A DNA stretch of 64,000 nucleotides from Dyadobacter chenwenxiniae. GTDB taxonomy: Bacteria > Bacteroidota > Bacteroidia > Cytophagales > Spirosomataceae. Below the pieces are notes generated by a model, which was not told where the DNA came from, made no database searches, and was given only the letters and a program-made list of their open reading frames with translations. The DNA lies in assembly GCF_022869785.1 (NCBI RefSeq), contig NZ_CP094997.1, forward strand, positions 6,391,001 to 6,455,000, given 5' to 3'. This document shows, in pieces, positions 51,191 to 59,447 of the stretch. Each line of letters begins with the position of its first letter. The stretch's first letter is position 1. The translations under genes were made by a program, and so were the position numbers.

Positions 51191-52726
51191 ATGTCGAAAA
51201 AAATCCAATCCGCTCTTATATCTGTATATTATAAGGATGGACTTGAACCTTTGGTTCGCCTGCTGCACAACAACGGTGTCAAACTTTACTCCACCGGCGG
51301 CACTCAGACTTTCATTGAAAATTTAAATATTCCGGTTACTGCTGCGGAAGAACTGACGGGTTACCCTTCTATTTTTGGAGGAAGAGTAAAAACATTGCAC
51401 CCGGCCATTATGGGTGGCATTTTGTACCGTCGCGATGATGCTGGCGATGTAGCACAAGCGCAGCAATATAATATTCCTGCCATTGATCTGGTGGTTGTGG
51501 ACCTTTATCCATTTGAAGAAACTGTTGCTTCGGGTGCAGGAGAAGAGGATATTATTGAAAAAATCGACATTGGAGGCATTTCGCTGATTCGTGCCACTGC
51601 CAAAAATTTTAAAGATACACTGATCGTTTCCTCACGCAGCCAATATGCGGAGGTTGTGGAGCTGCTGACCGCAAAAGCGGGAGCAACGGACATTGAAGAC
51701 CGCCGTTACTATGCCGGTCAGGCATTTTCCGTTTCATCACATTATGACGGTGCGATCAACCGCTTTTTTACTGCTGATACAGAAAAAACAGATAAGGCGC
51801 TTTTTGACTTTACAAGTCTGTCTTCACAAACATTGCGTTACGGCGAAAACCCACATCAGAATGCCATTTACTACGGCGATCTGGAAGGAATTTTTGATAA
51901 ACTGCATGGTAAGGAGTTGTCTTACAATAATTTAGTGGACGTTGATGCCTGCGTAAGTCTGATCGACGAATTCGCTGATGCAGCACCGACATTTGCTATT
52001 ATCAAACATACAAATGCTTGCGGGATTGCAACTGCGCCTACTGCGAAGGAAGCCTATGACAATGCATTGGCTTGCGATCCGGTTTCGGCGTTTGGCGGTG
52101 TGGTGATCACGAATACAAAAGTGGACTTGGCTACTGCTGAGGAGCTTAATAAACTATTCATGGAAATCCTCATCGCTCCTGAGTATGATGAAGATGCATT
52201 ACAGCTATTGAAATCCAAGAAAAACAGGATTTTGCTGAAACGCAATGCGGTGGTTTTGCCACAAATTATGTTCAAAACCATCCTGAACGGCGTTTTGGTG
52301 CAGGATAAAGATCTTTCAACCGAGGTTCAATCCCAATTCACAACAGTAACCGAAAAGGCCCCGACTGCAAGCGAGCTTACTGCACTCGAATTTGCATTGA
52401 AAGTTTGCAAGCATACGAAGTCCAATACAATTGTTTTGGCAAAGGAAAACCAACTCTTAGCTAGCGGAACCGGGCAAACTTCCCGCGTAGACGCATTGCG
52501 CCAGGCAATTGACAAAGCCAAAGCATTTGGATTCGACCTGAACGGAGCGGTAATGGCCTCGGACGCCTTTTTCCCGTTTGCAGATTGCGTTGAAATCGCG
52601 CATTTAGCTGGTATAACGGCAGTAGTTCAGCCGGGCGGTTCGATTCGCGACAAGGATTCTACGGATTATTGCAATGCGAATGGCGTAGCGATGGTTACGA
52701 CCGGCATTCGTCATTTTAAGCATTAA
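51191..52726 (+). CDS. purH: Bifunctional AICAR transformylase / IMP cyclohydrolase
   Basis: A 511-residue enzyme of the last two steps of de novo purine synthesis: formylation of AICAR by 10-formyl-THF, then ring closure to IMP. The IMP cyclohydrolase (MGS-like) domain occupies residues 1-150 (ISVYYKDGLEPLVRLLHNNGVKLYSTGGTQTFIE; LHPAIMGGILYRRD), the AICARFT domain the rest (LRYGENPHQNAIYYG, KELSYNNLVDVDACV, IIKHTNACGIA with the catalytic Lys-His pair, SDAFFPFADCVE, VQPGGSIRDKDS). Length is typical. It is divergent from the SDR gene and followed by a long inverted repeat. Confidence 0.97.
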   Translation: MSKKIQSALISVYYKDGLEPLVRLLHNNGVKLYSTGGTQTFIENLNIPVTAAEELTGYPSIFGGRVKTLHPAIMGGILYRRDDAGDVAQAQQYNIPAIDLVVVDLYPFEETVASGAGEEDIIEKIDIGGISLIRATAKNFKDTLIVSSRSQYAEVVELLTAKAGATDIEDRRYYAGQAFSVSSHYDGAINRFFTADTEKTDKALFDFTSLSSQTLRYGENPHQNAIYYGDLEGIFDKLHGKELSYNNLVDVDACVSLIDEFADAAPTFAIIKHTNACGIATAPTAKEAYDNALACDPVSAFGGVVITNTKVDLATAEELNKLFMEILIAPEYDEDALQLLKSKKNRILLKRNAVVLPQIMFKTILNGVLVQDKDLSTEVQSQFTTVTEKAPTASELTALEFALKVCKHTKSNTIVLAKENQLLASGTGQTSRVDALRQAIDKAKAFGFDLNGAVMASDAFFPFADCVEIAHLAGITAVVQPGGSIRDKDSTDYCNANGVAMVTTGIRHFKH

Positions 52727-52740
52727 TCAATTGCTACGGT

Positions 52741-52803
52741 TAACCTCCTTGTCAGCCTTCGACCGCCCGGCGGCCCGGTCCGCTCAGGCTGACAAGGAGG
52801 TTA
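52741..52803. repeat. 18-bp inverted repeat with GC-rich loop
   Basis: TAACCTCCTTGTCAGCCT (52741-52758) is exactly matched by its reverse complement at 52786-52803. The 27-nt loop is GC-rich and itself contains GACCG/CGGTC arms. It sits between purH and the metalloprotease gene on the same strand. No T-run follows, so it is not a classical terminator; it may be a dispersed extragenic palindrome. Confidence 0.75.
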
Positions 52804-52839
52804 GCGTCCTAATTCTAACTCTTCATTCCAACGTTCAAT

Positions 52840-53715
52840 TTGAAAACCGGTAAATTATTTCAGCGTTCTCACATTAAATTGGGAAAGTTGTTGATTACCG
52901 GTTTCTTGGTTTTAATCGCCAGCCTCTTTTTCCTTTATCCTCAAATATTTTACTGCGAACTAATCCGTCTATCCGATTTTCGATCGGAGAAGGGCCAGAT
53001 TTATTTTAGCCCGGACATTAAGCCTGTTCATTACAAGAAACTGAAATCGATCATTAACCGCTCCGAAGCCAGGATTGATTCATTTTTTGTTGGTAAAAAA
53101 TCCACTCCGATCATTATCATTTGCAGCAATGCGCAGCAGTATCAGAAATATTGCAGCAGCACAGAAGGGGCAGGTTGCAGCCTGGGGACGCCCTGGGGGA
53201 ATTCTTTTGTGATTCTGAATACGCAGGGCTTGAATGTGGATGTGATCAGCCATGAAATGAGCCACACGGAATTGTTGGCTCGCTTGGGTTGGTGGACCAT
53301 TGCTACCGAAATTCCGCAATGGTTCAACGAAGGCATCGCGCTCATGCTCGACAGGCGATTTGTCAATAATCCTGATAAAGTCGGCCGGTATTTCGATTAC
53401 ATGGATGAATGGCTCTATTACACGGGCGGCGGGCAGCAGATCCTCGAACTTCGGGATATGGCTTCGATCAAAGGATTTTTTAACAATAATCAAAAACAGG
53501 TCATGCTTGCGTATATGTCTGCGGGGCTGGAAATTTCCTATTGGCTGATCCTTTCGGAAGAAAATGGTTTACAACAACTGATTGCCGACATGCAAAATGG
53601 AAAGTCGTTCGAAGAGGCTTATAGCCGTGCTGAGGCTACAAAACGGGCTGCGTGGTTCAAAAAAATCCCGACCAACCCGCTCCGATTTCAGGATTCAAAG
53701 AAAATATCGGAATAA
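52840..53715 (+). CDS. Membrane-anchored gluzincin-type metalloprotease of unknown role
   Basis: A 291-residue protein with one N-terminal membrane helix (KLLITGFLVLIASLFFLYPQIF) and a soluble, probably periplasmic domain. A zinc-peptidase site is visible: His138-Glu139-Met-Ser-His142 (HEMSHTEL) and, 22 residues on, Glu164 in WFNEGIA, the third ligand as in peptidase MA/gluzincins. Cys105 and Cys113 bracket a possible disulfide. There is no ATG: an in-frame TAA at 52816 forces the TTG at 52840, or the frame is read from a near-cognate codon. Substrate unknown. A hairpin precedes it. Confidence 0.75.
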   Translation: MKTGKLFQRSHIKLGKLLITGFLVLIASLFFLYPQIFYCELIRLSDFRSEKGQIYFSPDIKPVHYKKLKSIINRSEARIDSFFVGKKSTPIIIICSNAQQYQKYCSSTEGAGCSLGTPWGNSFVILNTQGLNVDVISHEMSHTELLARLGWWTIATEIPQWFNEGIALMLDRRFVNNPDKVGRYFDYMDEWLYYTGGGQQILELRDMASIKGFFNNNQKQVMLAYMSAGLEISYWLILSEENGLQQLIADMQNGKSFEEAYSRAEATKRAAWFKKIPTNPLRFQDSKKISE

Positions 53716-53796
53716 ATACATGTCGATTTAACACTTGTAACTATATTTATGAATCCATTAGAAAACGCAGATAAAATTTTTACGCCCTTTTTGATT

Positions 53797-53828
53797 TTGC
53801 ACTATTTTCTGAAAATAATGTACCTTTC
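53797..53828 (+). promoter_or_regulatory. Putative promoter for the SGLT-type symporter
   Basis: TTG at 53797-53799 (within GATTTTG), 21-bp spacer, TACCTTTC at 53821-53828 (7 of 8 to TAnnTTTG). Transcription would begin near 53835, about 40 bp before the ATG. Confidence 0.45.
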
Positions 53829-53875
53829 GATTTAAACCAATCAACTCCATACATTCATCTATTTTATTATTTGAA

Positions 53876-55495
53876 ATGCAACAATTACAAAGCCTGGATT
53901 ATATCGTTTTCTTCTTCTACTTTATCCTCGTCTCCGGTTACGGTTATTGGATTTATCAACGGAAAAGGTCAACTGTCGAGTCAACCAAAGATTTCTTTTT
54001 AGCGGAAGGCTCCCTGACGTGGTGGGCAATCGGAGCTTCCCTGATCGCTTCCAACATTTCCGCTGAGCAGTTCATCGGGATGTCCGGAAACGGTTTTTCG
54101 ATGGGTTTGGGTATTTCAACTTATGAATGGATGGCGGCCGCAACATTGGTGATTGTAGCCGTTTTTTTTATGCCGATTTATCTCAAAAACAAGATTTATA
54201 CAATGCCTCAGTTTTTGAGCCAGCGTTATAATCCTACGGTGAGCTTGATTATGGCCGTTTTTTGGCTTGCGTTGTACATTCTCGTAAACCTTACTTCTAT
54301 CCTTTATCTGGGAGCGCTGGCCGTTTCGGGTATTTCTGGATTGGATTTCCAGTTTTGTATGATCGCATTGGCCGTTTTTGCGATCATTATCACCATTGGC
54401 GGTATGAAAGTGATTGGTTTTACGGATGTTATCCAGGTTTTCTTCCTCGTAATCGGTGGTTTGGCAACGACCTATCTGGCTATTAACCTGGTTTCAGGTG
54501 ATGCAGGCATCGACGGCGTGATGACCGGTATCAAAATGATGCGCGAAAATCACGACGACCATTTTCACATGATCTTCCCCAAAACGAGCCCGTTTTACAT
54601 GCAGTTGCCTGGTTTGACGGTTCTCCTTGGCGGGATGTGGATCGTGAACCTGAACTATTGGGGTTGTAACCAATATATTACGCAGCGTGCTTTGGGAGCG
54701 GATTTGAAAACGGCCCGTAATGGGATCTTGTTCGCAGCTTTCCTCAAACTTTTAATGCCTGTAATCGTGGTTTTACCGGGTATCGCCGCGTATGCATTAT
54801 ATAGCAAAGGAATGTTCCAGGCCGAAATGCTGGATGCGGATGGCCAGCTGAATGCAGATAAGGCATATCCTGTGTTGCTTAACTTGCTTCCTGCTGGTTT
54901 GAAAGGACTTTCGTTCGCAGCATTAACAGCAGCAGTGGTGGCTTCATTGGCTGGTAAGGCAAACAGTATTTCAACGATTTTTACGCTTGATATTTTCAAA
55001 AATTACATCGGCAAAAACTCGGATGAAAAAACACTCGTGCGCATTGGTCGTATCGTCGTTGTGGTTTCAATGATCCTTGCGATTATTGTTTCTCCTTATA
55101 TGGGCATTGATAAAAAAGGTGGTTTTCAATTCATTCAGGAAATGACCGGGTTGCTTTCTCCGGGTATCTTCGCTTCGTTTATCATGGGCTTCTTCTGGAA
55201 GCGAACCAATTCCGCAGGAGCCTTATTTGCAATCGTAGGCGGTTTCCTGATCGCCTTGGCCATGCACAACAACTACTTCCCATTCGCTGACTGGACGCAA
55301 GTCCCATTCCTGGACCGCATGGGACTCGTGTTCGTGATATGTGTGGTTGTGATGGTGATTTTAGGTCTGGTATTGCCTGATGAAAAGAAAGGATTAGCCA
55401 TCGACACTTCCATGTTTATTCCGCACCGCGGCTTTATTGTCGGTGCTGTTATCGTGATCGGCATTATCACATTCTTATACGCGCACTTCTGGTAA
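53876..55495 (+). CDS. Sodium:solute symporter, SGLT type
   Basis: A 539-residue transporter of the solute:sodium symporter family (LeuT-fold), with about 14 helices. The N-terminal YGYWIYQRKRSTVESTKDFFLAEGSLTWWAIGASLIASNISAEQFIGMSG is highly characteristic of the vSGLT-like sugar group, as are GGMKVIGFTDVIQVFFL and VNLNYWGCNQYITQRALGA. Likely substrates are sugars (glucose, galactose or a monosaccharide derivative). Inner membrane. Followed by a terminator; the cyclophilin gene is convergent. Confidence 0.94.
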   Translation: MQQLQSLDYIVFFFYFILVSGYGYWIYQRKRSTVESTKDFFLAEGSLTWWAIGASLIASNISAEQFIGMSGNGFSMGLGISTYEWMAAATLVIVAVFFMPIYLKNKIYTMPQFLSQRYNPTVSLIMAVFWLALYILVNLTSILYLGALAVSGISGLDFQFCMIALAVFAIIITIGGMKVIGFTDVIQVFFLVIGGLATTYLAINLVSGDAGIDGVMTGIKMMRENHDDHFHMIFPKTSPFYMQLPGLTVLLGGMWIVNLNYWGCNQYITQRALGADLKTARNGILFAAFLKLLMPVIVVLPGIAAYALYSKGMFQAEMLDADGQLNADKAYPVLLNLLPAGLKGLSFAALTAAVVASLAGKANSISTIFTLDIFKNYIGKNSDEKTLVRIGRIVVVVSMILAIIVSPYMGIDKKGGFQFIQEMTGLLSPGIFASFIMGFFWKRTNSAGALFAIVGGFLIALAMHNNYFPFADWTQVPFLDRMGLVFVICVVVMVILGLVLPDEKKGLAIDTSMFIPHRGFIVGAVIVIGIITFLYAHFW

Positions 55496-55514
55496 CCGGA
55501 AGTTTGGCAAAAAG

Positions 55515-55544
55515 AAAGGCTTGGAGCGATCCAAGCCTTTTTGC
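55515..55544 (+). terminator. Rho-independent terminator
   Basis: AAAGGCTTGGA (55515-55525) pairs with TCCAAGCCTTT (55530-55540) over a GCGA tetraloop, followed by TTGCTTTT. Ends the symporter transcript. Confidence 0.9.
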
Positions 55545-55563
55545 TTTTAAAAAAGTCAGGACA

Positions 55564-56010
55564 TTAAGCCTGCTCTTCCTCGATAATGTTGATTTTCTGG
55601 ATTTTGTCTCCCTGACGGATCAGGTCAACAGTGTCAATGCCTTCCACCACTTTACCAAAGCAAGTGTGGTTTCCGTCCAAATGCGCCGTATTTCTGCGGC
55701 TATGGCAGATAAAAAACTGTGATCCACCCGTATTACGTCCTGCATGCGCCATAGAAAGCACACCACGGTCGTGATATTGATTACCACCATTTAACTCACA
55801 ATCGATTTTATAGCCTGGACCCCCACGACCAGTGCCGGTAGGATCTCCGCCTTGAATCATGAAATCCGGTATAACCCTGTGAAAGATCAGCCCGTCGTAA
55901 AATCCTTTTTTTGAAAGATCAACAAAGTTTTTCACCGCCCCGGGAGCATCCTCATCGTAGAACTCGATCAGCATGGTGCCTTTGTCCGTGATCATTTCTG
56001 CTTTTGTCAT
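55564..56010 (-). CDS. Cyclophilin-type peptidyl-prolyl cis-trans isomerase
   Basis: A 148-residue cyclophilin catalysing proline isomerisation during folding. Visible: DAPGAVKNFVDLSKKGFYDGLIFHRVIPDFMIQGGDPTGTGRGGPGY (with the catalytic Arg in FHRVIP), then MAHAGRNTGGSQFFICHS and LDGNHTCFGKVVEG. Several bacterial-loop positions differ from the human enzyme, as usual. No signal peptide, so cytosolic; length near the small bacterial PpiB group. Its upstream region carries a strong hairpin (56044-56080). Confidence 0.95.
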   Translation of the reverse strand: MTKAEMITDKGTMLIEFYDEDAPGAVKNFVDLSKKGFYDGLIFHRVIPDFMIQGGDPTGTGRGGPGYKIDCELNGGNQYHDRGVLSMAHAGRNTGGSQFFICHSRRNTAHLDGNHTCFGKVVEGIDTVDLIRQGDKIQKINIIEEEQA

Positions 56011-56043
56011 ATTGATTTAAAGAGAATTTGAACAAAAATTAAA

Positions 56044-56110
56044 GTTGTATACACGTCAGTTTTGCTGACGTGAATACAACACAAAGAAAAGGATAATGTA
56101 TCCTTTTCTT
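56044..56110. terminator. Two adjacent hairpins between transglycosylase and cyclophilin genes
   Basis: Hairpin A: GTTGTAT/ATACAAC (56044-56050, 56074-56080) plus CACGTCAG/CTGACGTG (56052-56059, 56065-56072), with one A-A mismatch and a TTTTG loop. Hairpin B: AAGAAAAGGATA (56084-56095) with TATCCTTTTCTT (56099-56110), a 12-bp perfect stem ending in a U-rich arm, suited to terminate the minus-strand transglycosylase transcript. A may be a leader structure for the cyclophilin mRNA. Confidence 0.6.
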
Positions 56111-56138
56111 CAACTTTATCCTAAATAAAATGATTAGA

Positions 56139-56981
56139 TCAGGAGCCGGCAACCAGCTTGCCCGACTCGCTTGCAAGTTGCAATTCCGCTTTTTCCAGCA
56201 AAGCAGCTTTTTCCAATTCGGATTCAGCCTTCTCCATTTGCAATGCAGCCTTCTTCTGGTCCTGTTTGAATTCCGACAGACGGTCAACTACATCACCGCT
56301 TCCCCATTCTTTGCTTCTTTCGGGGTTGTTGAACCATTCTTTGACAGCCAGTATCTTATAAATATAACGTGTTGTTTCTGAGTTTAAACGCAGCTTAAAG
56401 TAATCGTCCTTGTTCTGGGCATCAAGCTTATTCTGAATGTGCGTCGGCCCTGCATTATAAGCTGCAGCAACCAGTGTCCATGAACCAAGTTGACGATAAA
56501 GATTGCGGAGATATTTTCCTGCCGCGTGCGTTGATTTGACGAGATGTTTGCGGTCGTCCCTGGTTTCATTTACAACGAGCCCCAGAGATTTTGCTGTCGA
56601 AGGCATTAACTGCCAGTAGCCCCCCGCGCCCCGGTGCGACTTGGCGTCGTCACTCATGGCACTCTCTATTATTGGGAGATATTTGAAATCGGCTGGTACT
56701 CCGTACTTTTTAAGAATCGGTTCTATAATCTTGATTCTTTTTTGGGTCTTTGTCATCAGCTTACGAAATATAGGATTGTCGTAATTTCTGATCATGTTCT
56801 GATATCGCTCAGCGATTCGAAGCTCTGTTAATGGGATGGCTTCGCCACAAAAGTCAATAGCAAGAAGATCTGAATCTATAATTGTTGTCTCTTTCAGTTC
56901 CTTCTTTTCCACCCCCACCTCGCTCACTGGTTCATTACCCATTATTGCGATTGAGAGGGCCATAAAGATAAGTTTAATCAT
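56139..56981 (-). CDS. Lytic murein transglycosylase (SLT domain)
   Basis: A 280-residue peptidoglycan lytic transglycosylase. The SLT domain (about residues 95-225) carries catalytic Glu106 in YLPIIESAMSD, then SHRGAGGYWQLMPSTAKSLGL, AGKYLRNLYRQLGSWTLVAAAYNAGP and TRYIYKILAVKEW, as in MltD-type enzymes. The N-terminal segment (MIKLIFMALSIAIMG) is a short hydrophobic signal. The C-terminal tail is a charged coiled-coil helix (QDQKKAALQMEKAESELEKAALLEKAELQLA) and no LysM domains remain, so this is a shorter form than MltD. It cleaves glycan strands, forming 1,6-anhydro ends. Periplasmic. Confidence 0.92.
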   Translation of the reverse strand: MIKLIFMALSIAIMGNEPVSEVGVEKKELKETTIIDSDLLAIDFCGEAIPLTELRIAERYQNMIRNYDNPIFRKLMTKTQKRIKIIEPILKKYGVPADFKYLPIIESAMSDDAKSHRGAGGYWQLMPSTAKSLGLVVNETRDDRKHLVKSTHAAGKYLRNLYRQLGSWTLVAAAYNAGPTHIQNKLDAQNKDDYFKLRLNSETTRYIYKILAVKEWFNNPERSKEWGSGDVVDRLSEFKQDQKKAALQMEKAESELEKAALLEKAELQLASESGKLVAGS

Positions 56982-57440
56982 TCATTTTTCATTTCGTGGA
57001 ACATAGTATAAGGCATAAAGCCGGGGAGCAAAGATAACGGTATTTGAATTAATAATATTTCATTGTAAGCTAAAACTTTGATTTATAGCACCTTATGTAA
57101 CCGGTTTGTAGTATTAATTCAAGAGTTTGTCGTTTGGTAGATTTTGTGCATTTCCGGCCTTTGCTTTGCGTATAGGCCGAAATAGGGAATTAAAATTGGT
57201 GATTTCCGGAAAATACAAAACGCAGAATCCTGAATTTTATATGATTTAAAATAGAATTAATTGTAGTAGCTGCATTCGGATCTTTGAAAACCAGGCAGTT
57301 ACCACATTAAAACGGCGCTAAAAGAAGCTGAACTGGCCTGATCCACCCTTTTTTCATAAATTTAGATACATTAATAAATATATTTTCAGGCATTGGATTC
57401 GGGGATATACTAACTTGCATTTCCGCTTTTTTTCAAGATT
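56982..57440. other. 459-bp intergenic region upstream of moeA
   Basis: No gene and no tRNA seen. A hairpin TTTCCGGCCT/AGGCCGAAA (57151-57160 and 57174-57182, one bulge) is present, and a perfect palindrome TTTCCGGAAA at 57203-57212. I looked for a molybdenum cofactor riboswitch upstream of moeA and did not recognise one. The AT-rich stretch near 57360-57430 probably holds the moeA promoter, with a near-match TATATTTT. Confidence 0.5.
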
Positions 57441-58631
57441 ATGGTTACCGTTAACGAGGCTAAACAAAAGATTATTGCAAATGTGCAGGCACTATCTGTT
57501 CAAACCGTGGAGGTTCGGAAGGCGCTGGGGTATGTTTTGGCCAATGATATTTTAGCGCCCATGTCCTTGCCGTCGTTCAGGCAATCGTCTATGGATGGCT
57601 ACGCCATTTTGGACACGGATATTTTAGAAAAAGATACAATCCTCAGTCTTTCAGGGGAGTCAAAGGCGGGGCAAACCATTACGCAAACGCTCGTTTCAGG
57701 CAATGCAATTCGGATTTTTACGGGTGCGCCCGTTCCCGATGGCGCCACAGCGGTTGTTATGCAAGAAAACACATCTGCCGAAAACGGAACAATAACCATT
57801 CGCGAGTTTCCAGTTCAGGCTGGTAAAAATGTACGAAACATTGGCCAGCAAATTCAAAAAGGCGCTGTTGCGTTGGAGGGAGGCACTTTTTTATCTCCGG
57901 GCAGCATTGGGTTTTTGCATGGAATGAACATTTGGGAAGCCAGTGTTCACAGCAAGCCCAAGGTTGGCCTGCTCATTACGGGCGACGAATTGCTGCATAA
58001 AGGCGACGCGATCGTGCATGGGAAGATTTTTGAATCAAATTCCAGTATGCTCGCGGCGGCATTAGAAAAAGAAGGAATAGCGGATCTTGAAATTAAATAC
58101 GCCGAAGACGACCTGGAATCAACCATTAAAGGGCTTAGCGAATTAGCTGAAAACAATGATGTCGTGCTTGCTTCGGGCGGAATTTCGGTGGGCGATTATG
58201 ACTTTGTAGGAAAGGCAGTGGAAGCATTAGGGGCCAAAACGATTTTTTATAAAGTGCGCCAGAAGCCTGGAAAGCCATTATTATTTGCAAAGAGGAATGA
58301 AAAACTCATTTTTGCATTACCCGGAAACCCGGCATCGTCGCTGGTTTGTTACTACGAATATGTGTTGCCAGCATTGAGGATCATGTCAGGCCTGAAAGAT
58401 CCGTTTTTGACGACGCTGAAAATGCCCGTGAAATACGCTTATTCCTTTCAGGGTGAGCGGGACGAATTTCTTAAAGGCTTAATTGTAAATGGTGAAGTTA
58501 TACCATTGGATGGCCAGGAATCGTTTGCATTACGTTCATTCGCGATCGCAAATGCCATTGTTTATCTGCCTGTTGAGCAGAATGTCGTGAAGGAAGGTGA
58601 TCTGGTTGAAGTCCATTTGCTTCCTTTCTGA
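57441..58631 (+). CDS. moeA: Molybdopterin molybdotransferase MoeA
   Basis: A 396-residue MoeA, inserting molybdate into adenylated molybdopterin. The N-terminal region has GYVLANDILAPMSLPSFRQSSMDGYAI, the active-site loop RIFTGAPVPDGATAVVMQEN, then QIQKGAVALEGGTFLSPGSIGFLHGMN, the MoCF-biosynth domain GLLITGDELLHKGD ... VLASGGISVGDYDFV and KPLLFAKRNEKLIFALPGNPASSLVCYYEYV. Domain order and length match E. coli MoeA. Cytosolic. First gene of the Moco operon; moaD follows after a 49-bp gap. Confidence 0.96.
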   Translation: MVTVNEAKQKIIANVQALSVQTVEVRKALGYVLANDILAPMSLPSFRQSSMDGYAILDTDILEKDTILSLSGESKAGQTITQTLVSGNAIRIFTGAPVPDGATAVVMQENTSAENGTITIREFPVQAGKNVRNIGQQIQKGAVALEGGTFLSPGSIGFLHGMNIWEASVHSKPKVGLLITGDELLHKGDAIVHGKIFESNSSMLAAALEKEGIADLEIKYAEDDLESTIKGLSELAENNDVVLASGGISVGDYDFVGKAVEALGAKTIFYKVRQKPGKPLLFAKRNEKLIFALPGNPASSLVCYYEYVLPALRIMSGLKDPFLTTLKMPVKYAYSFQGERDEFLKGLIVNGEVIPLDGQESFALRSFAIANAIVYLPVEQNVVKEGDLVEVHLLPF

Positions 58632-58680
58632 ATCAGATCCATGCAAAAATTGTTAAGCCAGAGAATTGAAAATATAAAGG

Positions 58681-58920
58681 ATGAGCATTCAAGTAATGTA
58701 TTATGGTATGCTGGCGGAGATTACCGGCTTGGCTAACGAGGTTTGGGTCGCGGATCAAAATCTTACGGTAGGGGAGTTTCGCAGCCAGATTATGGAGCGT
58801 TATCCGGCCATGCGTGAGAAAAAATTTAAGATCGCCGTGGACCAGAAGATTTCGCAAGATCATGTTCCTATTGACAGCGCATCAGAAATAGCATTGCTAC
58901 CACCATTTGCCGGCGGTTGA
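58681..58920 (+). CDS. moaD: Molybdopterin synthase sulfur carrier subunit MoaD
   Basis: A 79-residue ubiquitin-like protein ending in the required Gly-Gly (LLPPFAGG), which is thiocarboxylated to donate sulfur to precursor Z. The strand pattern (MSIQVMYYGMLAEITGLANEVWVADQ) fits the fold. Length typical. It is between moeA and moaE, whose product forms the (MoaD-MoaE)2 heterotetramer. No MoeB-type activating enzyme is seen in this window, so the adenylation step must be supplied elsewhere. Confidence 0.95.
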   Translation: MSIQVMYYGMLAEITGLANEVWVADQNLTVGEFRSQIMERYPAMREKKFKIAVDQKISQDHVPIDSASEIALLPPFAGG

Positions 58921-58955
58921 TCCGGAAGCCCTAACCTGAACTTAGAAACCATTCC

Positions 58956-59405
58956 ATGGAAAAAGTGCATAAGCCTAAAAAAGTGTTTGTTCAAGGGCCG
59001 ATAAGCCCTGATTTTGTTTCCAAATCCATTGCCAGCCACCAGTCTAAAACAGAGATTGGCGCGCATGCGATTTTTCTGGGCCAGATTCGCGCAGACGAAA
59101 AAGCCGACGGCCTTGTAAGCGGGATCGAATATTCGGCTTATGAAGAAATGGCTGAAAAAGCTTTTCATGATATCCGGGAAGCTGCTTTTGACAAATTCGA
59201 ACTAACCTGCATGCACATTTACCACAGCCTGGGCATTGTTCCCACGGGTGAAATCAGTTTGTTTGTTTTTGTTTCTTCGCCCCATCGCCGCGCCGCATTT
59301 GAGGCATCTGAATACATTGTAGAAGAAATAAAAGCCAACGTTCCGATCTTCGGAAAAGAGTTGGTAGGCGAAGCCGGAAATTACGTCTGGAAAGAAAACA
59401 AATGA
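58956..59405 (+). CDS. moaE: Molybdopterin synthase catalytic subunit MoaE
   Basis: A 149-residue MoaE. Visible: GAHAIFLGQIRADEKADGLVSGIEYSAYEEMAEKAFHDIREAA, then CMHIYHSLGIVPTGEISLFVFVSSPHRRAAFEASEYIVEEIKANVPIFGKE, which hold the active-site Arg/His and Lys (pocket for precursor Z and the MoaD tail). Slightly longer N-terminus than average (MEKVHKPKKVFVQGPISPDF). Start is 35 bp after moaD. Cytosolic; pairs with MoaD. Confidence 0.95.
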   Translation: MEKVHKPKKVFVQGPISPDFVSKSIASHQSKTEIGAHAIFLGQIRADEKADGLVSGIEYSAYEEMAEKAFHDIREAAFDKFELTCMHIYHSLGIVPTGEISLFVFVSSPHRRAAFEASEYIVEEIKANVPIFGKELVGEAGNYVWKENK

Positions 59406-59447
59406 ACTCCTCAACAGGAACATTCACTCATTCACTCAAAATTACAA

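Noticed and set aside
56982..57440. Molybdenum cofactor riboswitch before moeA
   Set aside because: No matching multi-stem core was recognisable by eye; a covariance model search would be needed to decide.
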